Positions 1 through 8,275 of a stretch of 55,524 bases of DNA are shown here, piece by piece. The translations under genes were made by a program, and so were the position numbers. Below the pieces are notes generated by a model. The model saw only the letters and a list, made by a program, of their open reading frames with translations, had not been told where the DNA came from and did not search any database. Source of the stretch: UBA4644 sp964646225 (lineage in GTDB: Bacteria > Bacillota > Clostridia > Oscillospirales > Butyricicoccaceae); the NCBI GenBank assembly GCA_964646225.1, contig CAZYAD010000004.1, positions 1 through 55,524 of the forward strand, written 5' to 3'. Numbering within the stretch: position 1 is the first letter of the stretch; each line of letters starts with the position of its first letter.

Positions 1-662
1 CGGAAGCAGGGGGCGATCTGGAAATAGCGGTCAAAGCCGGAGGTCATCAGCAGCTGCTTGAACTGCTGGGGTGCCTGGGGCAGGGCATAGAACTTGCCGG
101 GATGCTTGCGGGCCGGCACCAGATAGTCCCGTGCGCCCTCGGGAGAGGAGGCCGTCAGGATGGGGGTGGTGATCTCCAGGAAGTCATGCTCCATCATGGC
201 CTTGCGGATGGCGGCCACCACATTGCACCGCAGAATGATGTTGTTTTTGACGGCAGGGTTGCGGAGATCCAGGTAGCGATATTTCAGGCGGGCAGTCTCG
301 TCGGCCTCACGGCTGCGGTTGATCTCAAAGGGCAGCTCGTTGTGGCGGCAGCGGCCCAGCACCTTGACCTGGGTGGGCACCACCTCGATATCACCGGTGG
401 CCTGCTTGGGATTCTTGCTGGAGCGTTCCCGCACCGTGCCGGTGACCTGGAGGGTGGTCTCCTTGTTCAGCTCCCGGATGACCGAAAGAATCTCGGGGGT
501 TTCGGCCACCAGCTGGGTGGTGCCATAGAAGTCCCGCAGGACGATGAAGGCCAGGCCCGCGCCCACCTCCCGGACATTTTCCATAAAGCCGGCCAGCGTC
601 ACCGTCTGGCCCACATGCTCCAACCGAAGCTCCCCACAGGTGTGGGTTCTGGATTGCATCAT
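1..662 (-). CDS. aspS: Aspartate--tRNA ligase, N-terminal part (runs off the window)
   Basis: Charges tRNA-Asp with aspartate in the cytoplasm. About 220 N-terminal residues are visible. They hold the OB-fold anticodon-binding domain (first ~105 residues), then the start of the class II catalytic core, with the segments RYLDLRNP and TPEGARDYLVPAR-like (here SSPEGARDYLVPAR), followed by FYALPQAPQQFKQLLM, all typical of bacterial AspRS. Two adjacent ATG codons (662 and 659) are possible starts; AAAGGAGAAA lies about 8 bases upstream. It follows hisS in the same direction after a 137-base gap, the common hisS-aspS pairing, and may be read from the hisS promoter. The C-terminal part lies outside the window. 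Confidence 0.95.
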   Translation of the reverse strand, partial: MMQSRTHTCGELRLEHVGQTVTLAGFMENVREVGAGLAFIVLRDFYGTTQLVAETPEILSVIRELNKETTLQVTGTVRERSSKNPKQATGDIEVVPTQVKVLGRCRHNELPFEINRSREADETARLKYRYLDLRNPAVKNNIILRCNVVAAIRKAMMEHDFLEITTPILTASSPEGARDYLVPARKHPGKFYALPQAPQQFKQLLMTSGFDRYFQIAPCF

Positions 663-799
663 AATGATTTCTCCTTTATATTTTATCCGATTATTCGATT
701 ATTTGTTGGCATTTCCAATGAGTTCTATTTGTCGTGTGCCGCCTGCGTGAATGGAAAAAGGGCAGGCTTTCGACAACAAACCCCCGTGCTTCCCCGAAA

Positions 800-2164
800 T
801 CAGTTCTTCTCCGCAATCACGGTGCCACGGCCGCGTGCTGCCAGTCCCTCCCGCAGCTGCTCCACGGCAGCCGCCACCGTCAGGGTCTGCTGCTGGCCGG
901 AGGCCAGATCCTTCAGGGCGATGACACCGCCGGCGATCTCGTCCTCCCCCAGAAATACCACATAGGGGATACCCAGCTTGTCAGCATAGCCGATCTTGGC
1001 CTTGAACTTCTTCTTTTCGGTGTACAGCTGGGTGCGGATGCCCGCATCCCGCAGGGCTGTGGCCACCTCCACCGCCTTGAAAAAGTCCTCGGTCATGGGG
1101 ATCACCAGCACATCCGCCGGTGCCGTAGGCAGTGCATCGTTCAGCAGGCCCTGCTCCTCCAGCACATAGAACAGCCGGGTAGCGCCAATGGAAATGCCCA
1201 CGCCGGGAAGCTTTTTGTCGGTATAATATTCCGCAAGGTTATCATATCGACCGCCCGAGCAGATGGAGCCCACCTCGGGATGATCCAGCATGGTGGTCTC
1301 GTACACCGTACCGGTGTAATAGTCCAGTCCACGGGCAATGGTCAGATCCACGGCGAAGTTTTCCTCCGGCACGCCAAAGGCCGCCAGACAGGACACCACC
1401 GTCTTCAGTTCCTCATAGCCCAGATCAAACAGCTCGTGTCGCCCCTGATAGGCCGCCAGCCGCTCCAGGATCTGCGCGTTGGAGCCCCGGATGGAGATGA
1501 AATCCAGGATCTCCCCAGCCTGGCCCTCGTCCAGCCCCACCTCGGGATCGGTGAGCAGCGTGCGAACCTTGTCCGGGCCGATCTTGTCCAGCTTGTCCAC
1601 CGTGCGCATGATGTCTCCGGCCTTATGGGACAGGCCCAGCATAGCGTAAAAGCCGTTGAGAATCTTGCGGTTGTTCACCCGGATCTGGAAGCGCAGCAGA
1701 CCCAGCGCCGAGAAGGTGCGATAGATTACCGCCGGGATCTCGGCCTCGTTGAGGATATCCAGCTGGCCGTCGCCGATGATGTCGATGTCGGCCTGATAGA
1801 ATTCCCGGAAGCGGCCCCGCTGGGCCCGCTCTCCCCGATACACCTTGCCGATCTGGAACCGGCGGAAGGGGAAGGTCAGCTGACCGTAGTTCATGGCCAC
1901 ATACTTCGCCAGCGGCACCGTCAGGTCAAAGCGCAGCGCCAGGTCGCTGTCGCCCTTTTCAAAGCGGTAGATCTGCTTTTCGGTCTCGCCGCCGCCCTTG
2001 GCCAGCAGCACCTCTGCCGATTCGATCACCGGCGTATCCAGCGGTGTAAAGCCGTAGAGGCTGTAGGTCTCCCGCAGCACGCCCAGGAACCGCTCCATCT
2101 GCTGCTGCCGTGCGGGCAGCAGCTCCATAAAGCCGGAAAGGGTGCGAGGCTTGATTTTCTCCAT
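800..2164 (-). CDS. hisS: Histidine--tRNA ligase
   Basis: Class II synthetase that charges tRNA-His. Recognisable parts are motif 2 (GKVYRGERAQRGRFREFYQ), the HisRS signature RGLDYYTGTVYE, the motif-3 region GGRYDNL, and a C-terminal anticodon-binding domain. The length of 454 residues is normal. An in-frame ATG at 2173 would place the Shine-Dalgarno GAAAGGA only one base upstream; the ATG at 2164 (MEKIKPRTLSG) has it about 9 bases upstream and is preferred. The gene is preceded by a T-box leader with a histidine (CAC) specifier, so expression should rise when uncharged tRNA-His accumulates. aspS follows. Confidence 0.96.
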   Translation of the reverse strand: MEKIKPRTLSGFMELLPARQQQMERFLGVLRETYSLYGFTPLDTPVIESAEVLLAKGGGETEKQIYRFEKGDSDLALRFDLTVPLAKYVAMNYGQLTFPFRRFQIGKVYRGERAQRGRFREFYQADIDIIGDGQLDILNEAEIPAVIYRTFSALGLLRFQIRVNNRKILNGFYAMLGLSHKAGDIMRTVDKLDKIGPDKVRTLLTDPEVGLDEGQAGEILDFISIRGSNAQILERLAAYQGRHELFDLGYEELKTVVSCLAAFGVPEENFAVDLTIARGLDYYTGTVYETTMLDHPEVGSICSGGRYDNLAEYYTDKKLPGVGISIGATRLFYVLEEQGLLNDALPTAPADVLVIPMTEDFFKAVEVATALRDAGIRTQLYTEKKKFKAKIGYADKLGIPYVVFLGEDEIAGGVIALKDLASGQQQTLTVAAAVEQLREGLAARGRGTVIAEKN

Positions 2165-2224
2165 AATATCCATTCCTTTCAGTATAACTTCGGTATAATA
2201 TTACAAAACATTCAGGCTTTCTCC

Positions 2225-2266
2225 AAAAAAAGAACGCTCCCGTCCCGCCAATGGGACGAAAGCGCT
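2225..2266 (-). terminator. T-box intrinsic terminator (attenuator) of hisS
   Basis: On the minus strand AGCGCT..CGTCCC pairs with GGGACG..AGCGTT around a short loop, followed by a run of seven T (2231-2225). This is the conditional terminator of the hisS T-box. Confidence 0.85.
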
Positions 2267-2485
2267 GCCCTGCAACACTTCGTGGTGCCACCCATGTTCG
2301 ATGCACCTGCGCGCATCCTCCGTCGCCCGATTGTGGCCGGGCGGGGCCGCGATTTCGGCGGAAAGCCGCCTTATACGCCCGCTCAAAGGCTGTCTTGGGC
2401 AGAGCCTGTGCCGGACGCTTTCAGTCGTGGCGTCCTTCCCTGTGGGCACGGTGTTCGGCTTACTCCTGCCTTTTCCCCGCGGAAC
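2225..2485 (-). promoter_or_regulatory. T-box riboswitch, histidine-specific (CAC specifier)
   Basis: Leader RNA between the promoter at 2492-2520 and hisS. The T-box core reads TGGGTGGCACCACG on the minus strand (2281-2294). Stem I can be drawn from nested pairs (GGCAGGAG with CTCTGCC, AGCC with GGCT, GTGCC with GGCAC, GGACGC with GCGTCC). The specifier loop GAACACC lies between AGCC and GTGCC and places CAC (His) at 2453-2451, matching hisS downstream. It ends in a GC-rich hairpin plus U-run that competes with the T-box antiterminator. By family knowledge, uncharged tRNA-His binding prevents termination. The fold was drawn by eye. Confidence 0.88.
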
Positions 2486-2491
2486 AAACAC

Positions 2492-2520
2492 ATTATGGCA
2501 AAAACCACGGAAAAAGTCAA
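2492..2520 (-). promoter_or_regulatory. Sigma-A promoter of the hisS T-box transcript
   Basis: TTGACT (2520-2515), 17-base spacer, CATAAT (2497-2492). It lies only 20 bases after the mgsA stop codon, with no terminator between. Confidence 0.85.
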
Positions 2521-2539
2521 TGCTTTTCCCGCAAAAACC

Positions 2540-2947
2540 TTAAATGCTGGTGTTGGGATTGATCTCACGCCAGGCCAGGTCACCCCTGGCCAGGCCTTGG
2601 ATCAGCATCTCGGCGGTCGCCACATTGGTGGCCACAGGGATGCAGTTCTGATCGCAGGAACGCAGCAGATCGTTGATCTGGGTGTCGTTCTGGTATTTTT
2701 CCATGGGATCGCGGAACAGCAGCACCAGATCGATCTCATTGTAGGAGACTCTCGCGGCAATCTGCTGCTCGCCGCCTGTGGAGCCGGGCAGCAGGCAGTC
2801 GATACGAAGGCCGGTTGCGTCCATGATCATCTTGCCGGTGGTGCCGGTGGCGCAAAGCCTGTGCTTTGCCAGCAGTCCGCAATAGGCGATGCAAAACTGT
2901 ACCATAAGCTCTTTTTTCCGGTTCTGCGCGATGATAGCGATGTTCAT
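2540..2947 (-). CDS. mgsA: Methylglyoxal synthase-like protein with substituted active site
   Basis: 135 residues, one MGS-like domain, closely resembling MgsA, which converts dihydroxyacetone phosphate to methylglyoxal. The phosphate-binding ATGTTGK and the C-terminal PVATNVATAEMLI are intact. Compared from memory with E. coli MgsA, the catalytic positions differ: His19-Asp20 are Gln8-Asn9 (IAQNRKK), Asp71 is Glu60 (GGEQQ), His98 is Asn87 and Asp101 is Gln90 (EKYQNDTQ); Asp91 is kept (RDP). It may be an altered enzyme or a ligand-binding relative; the symbol follows the family, not a proven activity. It follows minD after 57 bases in the usual minD-mgsA order. Confidence 0.85.
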   Translation of the reverse strand: MNIAIIAQNRKKELMVQFCIAYCGLLAKHRLCATGTTGKMIMDATGLRIDCLLPGSTGGEQQIAARVSYNEIDLVLLFRDPMEKYQNDTQINDLLRSCDQNCIPVATNVATAEMLIQGLARGDLAWREINPNTSI

Positions 2948-3004
2948 TTTGGGCTCCTCCTTTAATGTTCCTGTTTATCGTCAAAAAATCCTGTCCGTAT
3001 GAAA

Positions 3005-3775
3005 TCAGACCCGCCATTCCCGGCCGGGCACCTGACTCAGCAGCCGTACCCGCTGCCCGCGAAGCCGCTTTGCGATGTTGAGATAGGCCTGCGCTGCCGG
3101 GCCGAAGCTGTCCAGCGCCAGGATGGTCCCCCGGTTGCCGCTGGCGATGACCTCCGGATCCTCCGGCACCACGCCCAGCAGCGAAAGGCCGGTGGTGTCC
3201 ATGGCCCGGTCTACATTTGCGGCGGCTCCCGCCCGGATCATGCCGGGGCGAAGCCGGTTCACCACGATGGCGCAGTTTTCCTGCCCGATGCGGGAAAAAA
3301 TACCCGCCGTGCTCTGTGCGCCCCGCAGGGCGGTATAATCCGAGGTGGAAACGATCACCGCTCGGTCGGCCGCTGCCGCAAAGGACAGCACATCGGTTCC
3401 CAGCCCGGCGGCACAATCCACCAGTGTGTAGGTAAAATGGGCCCGCACCCGCTTCAGCAGTGCGGCAATGTCCCGGGGCTCATATACCTCGCCGATGCCC
3501 GGCTCACCGGGGGCGGTGAGCACCCGCAGGTTTTTTGCCACCGGATGGGCAACGGCGGCCTCCTTCAGGCCGGCACTGCCCCGGATCACATCTCCATAGG
3601 AAAACAGCAGGCTGTCGGTCATGCCCAGCACCAGATCCAGGCTGCGCAGACCGGCATCGGCGTCGATCAGCAGCACCTTTTCTCCCAGGGCACAGAGCGA
3701 GATCGCCACATTGGCGCAAAAGGAGGTCTTGCCGGTGCCGCCCTTTCCGGAGGCCACCGCGATGACAGTTCCCAT
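3005..3775 (-). CDS. minD: Septum site-determining ATPase MinD
   Basis: 256 residues, deviant Walker A ParA/MinD-type ATPase (GKGGTGKTSF, residues ~10-19), switch segment LLIDADAGLRSLDLVLG and Walker B-like TLVDCAAGLG. MinD recruits MinC to the membrane to block division near poles; the last ~20 residues (RLRGQRVRLLSQVPG) could be the membrane-targeting helix. It sits downstream of mreC-mreD-PBP2 as in many clostridia, but has its own promoter (3810-3838). No minC or minE is present next to it: only 124 bases separate it from the PBP2 gene and mgsA follows directly. A MinD-like ATPase of other function cannot be excluded. Confidence 0.85.
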   Translation of the reverse strand: MGTVIAVASGKGGTGKTSFCANVAISLCALGEKVLLIDADAGLRSLDLVLGMTDSLLFSYGDVIRGSAGLKEAAVAHPVAKNLRVLTAPGEPGIGEVYEPRDIAALLKRVRAHFTYTLVDCAAGLGTDVLSFAAAADRAVIVSTSDYTALRGAQSTAGIFSRIGQENCAIVVNRLRPGMIRAGAAANVDRAMDTTGLSLLGVVPEDPEVIASGNRGTILALDSFGPAAQAYLNIAKRLRGQRVRLLSQVPGREWRV

Positions 3776-3809
3776 GCTCCCGCTCCCCTTCCAAGCATAC
3801 TCTTGGTTT

Positions 3810-3838
3810 ATTATACACTTTTACAACAAAATTCTCAA
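3810..3838 (-). promoter_or_regulatory. Sigma-A promoter of minD-mgsA
   Basis: TTGAGA (3838-3833), 17-base spacer, TATAAT (3815-3810), about 35 bases upstream of the minD start codon. Confidence 0.82.
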
Positions 3839-3899
3839 GGGGTAAATACAAAAAATCATGAAATTACCCCAAATCCCCCATATGCCCGATTTTCGCCGG

Positions 3900-5954
3900 T
3901 CATTCCTGCCCCTGGGACAGCCCCAGACCAAAATACTGGTCATAGGCAGCAATGGCCACCGGAGCCAGAGAACCGCCGGAGGAGGCATATTCTCCCACCA
4001 CGCAAACGGCCAGCTCCGGCTCGTCATAGGGGGCGAAGGAGACAAACACACCGGTGGCGCTATGGCCCACCATCTGGGCCGAGCCGGTCTTGCCGCCCAC
4101 CTGAATGGGGAAGCCGGCAAAATAAGAGCTGGCGGTGCCGTCCTCGGTGACGACGCCCTTCATGCCCTCCTTGATGGCATTCACCGTGCTCCGGGCGATC
4201 TCCACCGTATTCAGCGGTGTGGGCGCGACCTCCTCGTACACCTGGGTGTTGGTGTGATCCATCACGGTTTTCAGCAGGTGGGGCTGATAGCGGGTGCCGC
4301 CGTTCACCAGTGTGGCCACATAATTGGCCAGCTGCAGAGGGGTGAACAGATGGTCCGACTGACCGATGGCCGCCATCAGGGTGTCCGCGCCGTACCACTT
4401 TTCGCCGCCGTTGGCCTGTCGGGATTCCGGCCCGGCCAGATTGCCGCTCTTTTCCCCCGAAAGCTCCACGCCGGTCTTCTGTCCCAGCCCCAGCTGGATA
4501 GCGTATTTGTTCAGCCGCTCAGGCTGGAGCTGATAGCCCATCTCGTAAAAGAAATAGTTGCAGGAGTATTTCAGAGCCTGACTTACATTGATGTTGCCGT
4601 GGTTCCGGCCATACTGCCGGTAGATCCAGCACCGGGGGCTGTAGCCCACATCGGCGTAGCGGGTATAGATGCCCTCGTCATAAATGCGGGTCTCCGGCGT
4701 GATAATGCCCTCCTCCAGTGCCGCCAGCGCGGTACACATCTTAAAGGTAGAACCGGGGGAATAGGTGGACATGATGGTCCGGTTCAGAAAGGGCGAAAGA
4801 GGATCGGTGCTGTTCTGGGCATAATCGGCACTGAAACTCTCCAGCCGGTAGGTGGGATAGCTGGCCATCGCCAGGATCTCGCCAGTGTTCACATCGATGA
4901 CCACCGCCGCACCGCCCTCGGCATCGGCCCCCTCCCCGTCCCGGGATTGGGCCCCCTTTTCCCTGATGGCCGCCAGCGTCTCTGCCAGCGCCTGCTCCAC
5001 CCGCTCCTGCAGCGCCAGGTCAATGGTCAGATAGCAGTTCCGTCCGGGCTGGGTATCCTCCAGCATATATTCGGCCACCATCTGCCCGGTTTGCCGATTG
5101 ACCTCCACGGCCCGCAGACCGTCTGTGCCCCGCAGCAGACTCTCCAGCGCCTGCTCCATGCCGTCTTTGCCGATGGTATCGGTAAGGCCATAGCCCTGCT
5201 CCTTCTTCTCCTCGTATTCCTCCTTGGAGATGCTGCCCACCCGTCCCAACAGATGGGCCGCCGCCGTGGTGTGATATTCCCGGCTGTTGGTCACCTGGAT
5301 GTTCACCCCGGGCAGACGGCTGCCCTGTTCGGAAATGCGGGCCACCGTTCCGATGTCCAGCTCCTCTACCACCGTCACCGGGGTGTTGTAGTTGGAAAAC
5401 TGATAATCCTCCAGATAATACCGCAGCCCCACCACGGCCCGCCGCTCCTGCAGCGTCAGGCTGCTGTCCACATCATATTTGCTGCACAGCAGGCCAAACA
5501 GCCGGTTGGGCGTCAGTTCTGCCACCGAGCCCCAGCTCTGGGCCTGGACAAATTTCTCCAGCTTGCGCCCCTCGCCGCTTTCCAGGGAGGTATAGGTATA
5601 GGCCAGCGGCTTTTCCCAGTTCAGCGGCAGGATGTCCAGGCTTTCCACCCCGTTTTCCTGCAAAATGCTCCACAGCTCCAGCAGCACCCGATTCTGCTGC
5701 TTTTTGTCCCATTCATAATAGTCCAGCTGAACGGAATAGCCCAGCGCGTTGCCCACCATGGTCACACCGTTACGATCCAGCAGCTCCCCGCGGGAGGCGA
5801 TCTCGTCATACTCCCGGATCACGGTGGAGGCCTCCACCGCAGTGGCGTTGGGTCCCTGGATCAGCTGCAGCTGGATCAGACGGTACACCAGTCCGCCGAA
5901 GATCAGCCCCATGCACACGCACAGTGCCGTCACCTGGATCCAACGCTGCCTCAT
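3900..5954 (-). CDS. mrdA: Penicillin-binding protein 2 (elongasome transpeptidase)
   Basis: 684-residue class B PBP that cross-links peptidoglycan during cell elongation. It has one N-terminal membrane anchor (residues ~5-25), a dimerisation domain and a C-terminal transpeptidase domain with all three active-site motifs: SxxK (SPGSTFK), SxN (YSCNYFF) and KTG (GGKTGSAQ). The start at 5954 (MRQRWIQ) has GGAGGAAC upstream and overlaps the mreD stop by four bases (ATGA); longer upstream reading in this frame is a shadow of mreD. It works with MreC and MreD at the membrane and is probably translated from their mRNA. Confidence 0.94.
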   Translation of the reverse strand: MRQRWIQVTALCVCMGLIFGGLVYRLIQLQLIQGPNATAVEASTVIREYDEIASRGELLDRNGVTMVGNALGYSVQLDYYEWDKKQQNRVLLELWSILQENGVESLDILPLNWEKPLAYTYTSLESGEGRKLEKFVQAQSWGSVAELTPNRLFGLLCSKYDVDSSLTLQERRAVVGLRYYLEDYQFSNYNTPVTVVEELDIGTVARISEQGSRLPGVNIQVTNSREYHTTAAAHLLGRVGSISKEEYEEKKEQGYGLTDTIGKDGMEQALESLLRGTDGLRAVEVNRQTGQMVAEYMLEDTQPGRNCYLTIDLALQERVEQALAETLAAIREKGAQSRDGEGADAEGGAAVVIDVNTGEILAMASYPTYRLESFSADYAQNSTDPLSPFLNRTIMSTYSPGSTFKMCTALAALEEGIITPETRIYDEGIYTRYADVGYSPRCWIYRQYGRNHGNINVSQALKYSCNYFFYEMGYQLQPERLNKYAIQLGLGQKTGVELSGEKSGNLAGPESRQANGGEKWYGADTLMAAIGQSDHLFTPLQLANYVATLVNGGTRYQPHLLKTVMDHTNTQVYEEVAPTPLNTVEIARSTVNAIKEGMKGVVTEDGTASSYFAGFPIQVGGKTGSAQMVGHSATGVFVSFAPYDEPELAVCVVGEYASSGGSLAPVAIAAYDQYFGLGLSQGQE

Positions 5955-6469
5955 GACCGTTCCTCCGTAAAGTGCCGGTGTACCAGCAGCAGTGCGCCGT
6001 AGGCCAGCGCGCCAAAGGGCAGGGAAAGGGCCATCCGCAGGGCAAAGCCCGCCGCCGCCTGTCCCAGCCCCATGCCATAAAACAGCAGATCCCGGAACAC
6101 ATAGCGCAAAACGGCCTCCACTGTCATGCACAAAGCCCCTCCCGCCAGGGCGGACAGCACCATCCGCCGCAGATACCCCGCGCCGAACAGCCCGAACAGC
6201 ACCCCGAACAGGGTGAGATACAGCGACTGAAAGCCCTCGACCCCGGCGGAGTTGACGGTGAGCAGCACTCCGGCAGCAAAGCCAAAGGCACCCCCGGCAT
6301 AGGGGCCATCCAGCAGCGCCGCCGACGCCACAAAAAAGGGCAGCGCATTCACCGAGCTCCCCCACAGCCAGAGCGCCGTTCCCCGGGCCGATTGCAGCAG
6401 AAAAAAGCCCAGCAGCAGCAGTGCGTAGCTTCCATATTTCAACCAGTTGTATTTGTCAGATCGGATCAT
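5951..6469 (-). CDS. mreD: Rod shape-determining protein MreD
   Basis: 172 residues, almost entirely hydrophobic, with five or six predicted membrane helices and the size of MreD. MreD is the integral membrane part of the elongasome linking the cytoskeleton to PBP2. Sequence conservation in MreD is weak, so the call rests on topology plus its position between mreC (16 bases upstream) and the PBP2 gene (4-base overlap). Confidence 0.88.
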   Translation of the reverse strand: MIRSDKYNWLKYGSYALLLLGFFLLQSARGTALWLWGSSVNALPFFVASAALLDGPYAGGAFGFAAGVLLTVNSAGVEGFQSLYLTLFGVLFGLFGAGYLRRMVLSALAGGALCMTVEAVLRYVFRDLLFYGMGLGQAAAGFALRMALSLPFGALAYGALLLVHRHFTEERS

Positions 6470-6485
6470 GTCTCATCCCGCTTTT

Positions 6486-7313
6486 TCAGCTTTCTACACT
6501 GAAGCTTTTCACTACAAACACCGTGCTCAGACTGCCGAAGTCCACCGCAGGCTCCACGGCGGCATAGCTGCTCAGGCCGTGGCTCTCCTGCTGCACCCCG
6601 GTCACCCGTCCCAGAATCAGGTCGGGCGGATAAGCGCCGCCGTTGGTCAGGATCACATCTCCCGCCCGCAGGTCGGCGTCATTTTCCAGATAGGGCACCT
6701 TCAGCAGGCCCTTGGCCGCCAGCTCAAAGTCGCCGCCGGCCACCACCACCTCCCGTGTGCGGGAGACCGCCGCCGAGGCGCTGAAATCCACATGGATCAC
6801 CGTCTTCACCACGCAGCTGGTAAGGGTCACCTGATCCACATACCCCACCATTCCGTCGCCGGTGATGACGCAGTCCCCCTCCTCAATGCCCGAAAGGCTG
6901 CCACGGCTCAGGGTCAGACTGCTCTGGAAGCCGTTTCCCGTCACCGACACCACCGAGCACAGCTCCAGTTCAAAGTCGGCCCGCCGGGCCTTGATGCCTG
7001 CGGCCTCCCGCAGGGCGGCGTTCTGGTTAACGGCGGCGTGATACTCCACCTCCAGCTTCTCATAGGCCTGCAATTGTTCCCGCAGCTGGGCATTTTCCCG
7101 TTCCAGCGCATCGTAGCGGTAGAAATAGCCGAACACATCGCTGAACCAGTCGGCAGCAGCCGATACCCCGTTTTGCAGTGGTGTCACCACGGCCCCCGCC
7201 ACATTCCGCAAAAAGGTAGGCTTCCCCGTGACGGCGGAGGACAGCAGCAGCGTCAGGCTCACCGCTGCCAGCAGCATGGTGAACCAGAACAGGCGGGAGC
7301 GCATCAGCTTCAT
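6486..7313 (-). CDS. mreC: Rod shape-determining protein MreC
   Basis: 275 residues: an N-terminal membrane helix (residues ~8-28), a coiled coil (ALERENAQLREQLQAYEKL region, ~residues 68-105), and the two-barrel beta domain typical of MreC ending in a VFVVKS strand. MreC is an extracytoplasmic scaffold that activates PBP2. The start at 7313 overlaps the maf stop codon (ATGA). No mreB lies in the window, although mreB often precedes mreC; it must be elsewhere or replaced. Confidence 0.93.
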   Translation of the reverse strand: MKLMRSRLFWFTMLLAAVSLTLLLSSAVTGKPTFLRNVAGAVVTPLQNGVSAAADWFSDVFGYFYRYDALERENAQLREQLQAYEKLEVEYHAAVNQNAALREAAGIKARRADFELELCSVVSVTGNGFQSSLTLSRGSLSGIEEGDCVITGDGMVGYVDQVTLTSCVVKTVIHVDFSASAAVSRTREVVVAGGDFELAAKGLLKVPYLENDADLRAGDVILTNGGAYPPDLILGRVTGVQQESHGLSSYAAVEPAVDFGSLSTVFVVKSFSVES

Positions 7314-7888
7314 GCCTGTGCCCCCTCTCCCAGCGGCACGCCCAGCTCCAGCAGTAACCGGAACAGCCGACTCACCGGCAGGCCCACCACATTGGCATAA
7401 TCCCCCCGGATCTCCCGCACCAGCAGGCTTCCCTGCCCCTGGATGCCATAGGCCCCGGCCTTGTCCATAGGCTCGCCGGTAGACACATACCAGTCGATGA
7501 GCTGTCGGGACAGGGGGTAAAAGGTGACCTCGGTCTCCTCGGCAAAAGAGCGCGTCTCTCCCCGAAAGGCCACCGCCACACCGGTACAGACCCGGTGGGT
7601 GCGGCCCGAAAGCCGCTGCAGCATGGCCCGGGCCTCCGCCTCGTCCGACGGCTTTTCCAGCAGGCTGCCGTCCAGAAACACCACCGTGTCGGCGGCGATG
7701 ACGGCATCCTCCGGCGCGGCCTGCTCCAGCGCCGCAGCGCATTTGCGCAGCGCCAGCAGCCGGGCATGCTCCACCGGGTCGGCACAGCACAGCGTCTCGT
7801 CACAGCCGGTGGGCCGGACGCGAAATTCCGGGGTGATGAGCTCCAGCAGCGACTGCCGCCGGGGGGATTGGGATGCAAGAATCAGCAT
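7310..7888 (-). CDS. maf: Maf-family nucleotide pyrophosphatase
   Basis: 192 residues. It carries the Maf signature SQSPRRQ at residues ~7-13 and the catalytic AADTVVFLDG. Maf proteins hydrolyse non-canonical nucleotides such as dTTP, UTP or modified bases to monophosphates and have been tied to septum inhibition in Bacillus. It is translationally coupled to mreC by a 4-base overlap, the classic maf-mreC arrangement. Substrate subtype is not decided here. Confidence 0.93.
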   Translation of the reverse strand: MLILASQSPRRQSLLELITPEFRVRPTGCDETLCCADPVEHARLLALRKCAAALEQAAPEDAVIAADTVVFLDGSLLEKPSDEAEARAMLQRLSGRTHRVCTGVAVAFRGETRSFAEETEVTFYPLSRQLIDWYVSTGEPMDKAGAYGIQGQGSLLVREIRGDYANVVGLPVSRLFRLLLELGVPLGEGAQA

Positions 7889-7955
7889 AAAAAACCGGGC
7901 CTTTCTTTTGGGTGTGAAGCAAAATCAGAGAAAGCGAACAAGAGCCGGGGGCAGA

Positions 7956-8207
7956 TCAGATTGTCACGGCACTTCGTGCCTTGCAATCACAGAGGTGGGA
8001 GAATTGGCCTTCCGGTGTGCAGTATCTGGGCTGTGGCGTTACCGCCGTGACCCCGGTCGCAGTTTCCGGATACAGACAGCCCACGGACTTGGCCTCGGAA
8101 CACACCATCTGATCGGGCAGCAGCCGCATCAGCAGAAAAACCGCAGAGCAGATGATGACCACATAGATCAGCGCTTTGAGGATCCGCCTGAACATTTGCC
8201 TTGCCAT
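7956..8207 (-). CDS. Small single-pass membrane protein with a cysteine-rich tail, unknown function
   Basis: 83 residues. A short basic N-terminus (MARQMFRRILKA) is followed by one membrane helix (~residues 12-30), then a soluble tail with five cysteines (VCSE, VGC, RYC, LCDC). The positive-inside rule would place the tail outside the cell. A good Shine-Dalgarno (GAGGAG, 7 bases before ATG) and its position between dut and maf in a tight co-directional cluster support a real gene. No family was recognised. Confidence 0.62.
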   Translation of the reverse strand: MARQMFRRILKALIYVVIICSAVFLLMRLLPDQMVCSEAKSVGCLYPETATGVTAVTPQPRYCTPEGQFSHLCDCKARSAVTI

Positions 8208-8275
8208 AGAGATGCTCCTCTCTGTATGCCGGCAGCTTCCTGCCGATCGTTTCGATGCGAATGCGAAAGACGGCC

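Noticed and set aside
734..2965. 743-codon plus-strand frame over hisS and mgsA
   Set aside because: It lies opposite hisS, the T-box and mgsA; its composition (His/Gln/Gly-rich) is that of antisense GC-rich frames and no protein family is recognisable.
3900..6365. Extended start of the PBP2 frame to 6365
   Set aside because: The extra ~137 codons overlap mreD in another frame; the start at 5954 has a good ribosome site and the 4-base overlap typical of the operon.
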